64,000 bases of DNA, taken from the NCBI RefSeq assembly GCF_965363235.1, contig NC_134846.1:60191121-60255120 (forward strand), in the 5' to 3' direction. Made by a program: the position numbers and the translations under genes. Below are positions 61,795-64,000 of the stretch, piece by piece. The stretch comes from Mytilus galloprovincialis (taxonomy: Eukaryota > Mollusca > Bivalvia > Mytilida > Mytilidae). Numbering within the stretch: the first letter of the stretch is position 1; every line of letters begins with the position of its first letter. Below the pieces are notes generated by a model. It ran no database searches. It saw nothing but the letters and a program-made list of their open reading frames with translations, and was not told the DNA's origin.

Positions 61795-64000
61795 CAGTCG
61801 ATTCCACTTAATTGCATACCCCTTAATAGCATAATTCGGTTAATTGCATAGTTTTCTTCGCATAAAACCATTTCCCATTCATCTTCTGTTAATTTGTGTG
61901 GTTATATGCATAGCTCTACAAGTGGCCATTCGGTTTATTGCATAGAAAATTATTGCCGTCTAGATATGCTTAATTAAATCTGTCGAGACTTTTAACCGGA
62001 AACGGCAATTTGGTGAGTATATTTTTCTTGAATGCATTATTATTAATTCATATTTACTTTTGTGTTATTAAATAAAGTTTTAAAACAGTTTCTTTCGTGT
62101 TTATATGATCAAATTTGATTTAAAAATAAACCTCTATGTCTACATTAAGTCTCAAGGTCATAAAAATGTCAAACAGTAAATGGTTGTAAAAACATTGACC
62201 ATTCTATCTCAAAGGCTGTTAATAATTGATTAGATTTCAAAAATTGTCAATTTAATTTGGGATGAATTTTAAAAACAATAGAGCCTGATAATTATCGATC
62301 ATCATCCAATGTGAACTCTCGTAATTAGGCTTGGGGTGATCTGCATTTATGTTGAATATTACAGGGCATTTATATATTTTTTAAGAATTGTATACATCTA
62401 TCATTTAATTTTAATATATTTGGAAAAGAGATTTTACTTCTAATTATTATATTTTTCCAATTTCAATACACGTGTCCAGTAAATAATCCGTACAGGGCCC
62501 TATTACTGCTTTGCATATACGAAACTAACGAAGTTTAATAAATAGTGTTAATCACCCTACAAGCTGTAAATATTGTATATCAAAGGCAGTTTAGTACACA
62601 TTTATTGTTAATATGTTATAAAATGTGAAGTATTGTTAAACAGTTTATTTCAATCAAAGCGTAACAATGTACACTTGTACATACGGGTCATTGAAACAAA
62701 TCTATTTTTAGAATGAATTAATTTTCGTATCCAAGGTGAACTGGCAAAAGAACATCGTTACGCAAATTAACTGAAACTAAAACAAAATGTGTTTATAATC
62801 TTTATTGAAATAATACAAAATAAAATAACATGTATGACAATTGACATAAATCTTTTATTATAATTAAAAACCAATTCTTCAGAGAACAATTGAAGGTCTT
62901 TCCACCTCGATAATAAGAGTGAAATTCAAAAACCGATGTTAGAAAAGGTCACTCTGTGTTGTGTAAAGAACCAGAAAGAATTTTTAGCAAAGGTCAAAAT
63001 CTAGAATGTCAAATTGACCTTTGACCCTGACCTCAATTTTGAAGTCATAGGTCAGTGATCTGAAATCAAAAGACCCCAGGTCAATCAGGGTTGGCAAAGT
63101 ATTACCCGCCCGGGAAAACCCAGGCGGGAATTCCCGGTTTTCCCGGGCTGGGCAATACTCCCAGAAATGGGTAATACTGGCAATACTGGGCAATATGATT
63201 TTTTAAGCTTATTTCAACACAAAATAGTAAAGACTTGTTGTTGTTTCATAGTATTATAGCTAAATATTTACATTTTATACAGATAACCATTGAGAGTCTT
63301 TTCAAGAAGATTAAAAATTCAATTTCATTTTTTTCTCCCACTATTTCTACATGTAGGCAGAATACACAATTTGAACATTTTAGGATACCTTGTTAATTTC
63401 CATGTATTGTTTCAATAATCCAAACTTTAAAAAAAATGCATTTTATAGCAGTGTTTATGTGAATTATAAAATTTAAATTTCTATGCAATCATATTGCTAA
63501 ATAAACACCCTACAGGGTCAAGTCATTAACACTTATAGAAATGAAAAGACTGAATATTGTTATATAAACATATCTGTGTCCTAATCTGAATAATTACTAA
63601 TCTGAATAATTACTTATTAATTAGTGATGTACATATAAAGACAAAAATAATTTTTCTTACATTTTCTTGTTCATTCTTAATGTAAGATATACATTTGAAA
63701 AATGAATTCTTTGAATTTATGTTAACAGTTTGACCAATCTAGACGGGAGGGTGATTTAATAGACTTTTAGGAGAATTATTGAGAACGGCCTTTTCCTTTA
63801 ATATTTGTCTAATGTGTGTCTACATGTACACTTGTCTCTGACTTGCTAGAATTAAGACTTTCTCAAATGCATACACTTGTATTATCAGACTCTTAAACAA
63901 GTAAACTTGTTTATAAATCAAAATGTGTTTATAAATATCTTAAATGTATTGCATTTGAGTTTGTTCACTGAATTCTCTATAAAATTCAGGCCAGTATTAT
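61795..64000. mobile_element. pogo/Tigger-like transposon left end, element running off the window
   Basis: CAGTCGATTCCACTTAATTG starts at 61795 and is followed by iterated TTAATTGCATA / TTAATAGCATAA / TTATTGCATAG motifs to about 61950. Such CAG ends with iterated subterminal repeats resemble pogo/Tigger elements, which target TA. The matching site in unit A is CTAGTA, fitting. No inverted right end appears before 64000 and no transposase frame is seen, so the true extent is unknown; the end coordinate is only the window limit. Confidence 0.5.
63086..64000. mobile_element. Possible hAT-like left end with GC-rich hairpins, partial
   Basis: CAGGGTTGGCAAAGTATTAC at 63086 is followed by nested inverted GCCCGGGAAAACCC / GGTTTTCCCGGGC and iterated GGGCAATACT/GGGTAATACT. 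No right end is in the window. The rest to 64000 is AT-rich and featureless. If real, it is nested in the element starting at 61795. The end coordinate is the window limit. Confidence 0.4.

Overview
The window looks like nuclear DNA of a marine bivalve, most likely a mussel (Mytilus or a close relative). It is AT-rich, with short exons and GT-AG introns, very dense short transposable elements, and several interspersed families that I recall as common in mussel genomes. The taxon is an inference; no search was run. I saw no rRNA, tRNA, operon or CRISPR array.

Host genes. (1) 3286-4955 (+) is the last coding exon of an AAK1/BMP2K-type kinase (endocytic adaptor kinase); the kinase domain lies left of the window. 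(2) 19136-20140 (-) is an intact, intronless zinc-dependent medium-chain dehydrogenase. (3) 32537-41144 (-) is a complete six-exon PAQR3 homologue of 325 residues, rebuilt here from matching splice sites and phases. (4) 48271-49817 (-) holds the last three coding exons of U2AF2 (splicing factor U2AF65, UHM domain). A second copy of the last two lies at 60506-61159 (-).

The most interesting structure is a tandem duplication with a 10,301-bp unit. Unit A is 41148-51448 and unit B starts at 51449. The left breakpoint is 4 bp upstream of the PAQR3 start codon. The unit carries the PAQR3 5' flank, a minisatellite, repeats and the U2AF2 3' exons. The rightmost copy (B) should be the one joined to the rest of U2AF2 beyond the window, and it keeps the expected UHM residues. 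Copy A has substitutions at conserved positions, as expected of a decaying spare. At 61795 copy B is interrupted by a pogo-like transposon end. Each copy has its own later insertions and deletions, so the pair works as an internal clock for the mobile elements.

The rest is largely repeats. 5-7 kb, 20.4 kb, 31-32 kb and 35-37 kb hold one family with hairpin ends, a CTAG terminus, T/T insertion sites and ~500-bp internal tandem units, fitting a HINE (non-autonomous Helentron). 10.0-11.8 kb is a Ginger-like DNA transposon inside a minisatellite. 12-14.3 kb is a 40-bp satellite with a 542-bp higher-order repeat. 14.6-18.4 kb holds two Penelope-like retroelement copies in inverted orientation. 21-25.3 kb holds two hAT-like elements with 5-bp target duplications. 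25.6-28.4 kb is a second satellite, split by an insertion. Large palindromes or long inverted repeats occur at 20.2, 22.4, 39.7-40.4 and 50.1-51.4 kb.

The genes share no evident pathway; their proximity appears incidental, apart from the U2AF2-PAQR3 head-to-tail arrangement that the duplication has rearranged.
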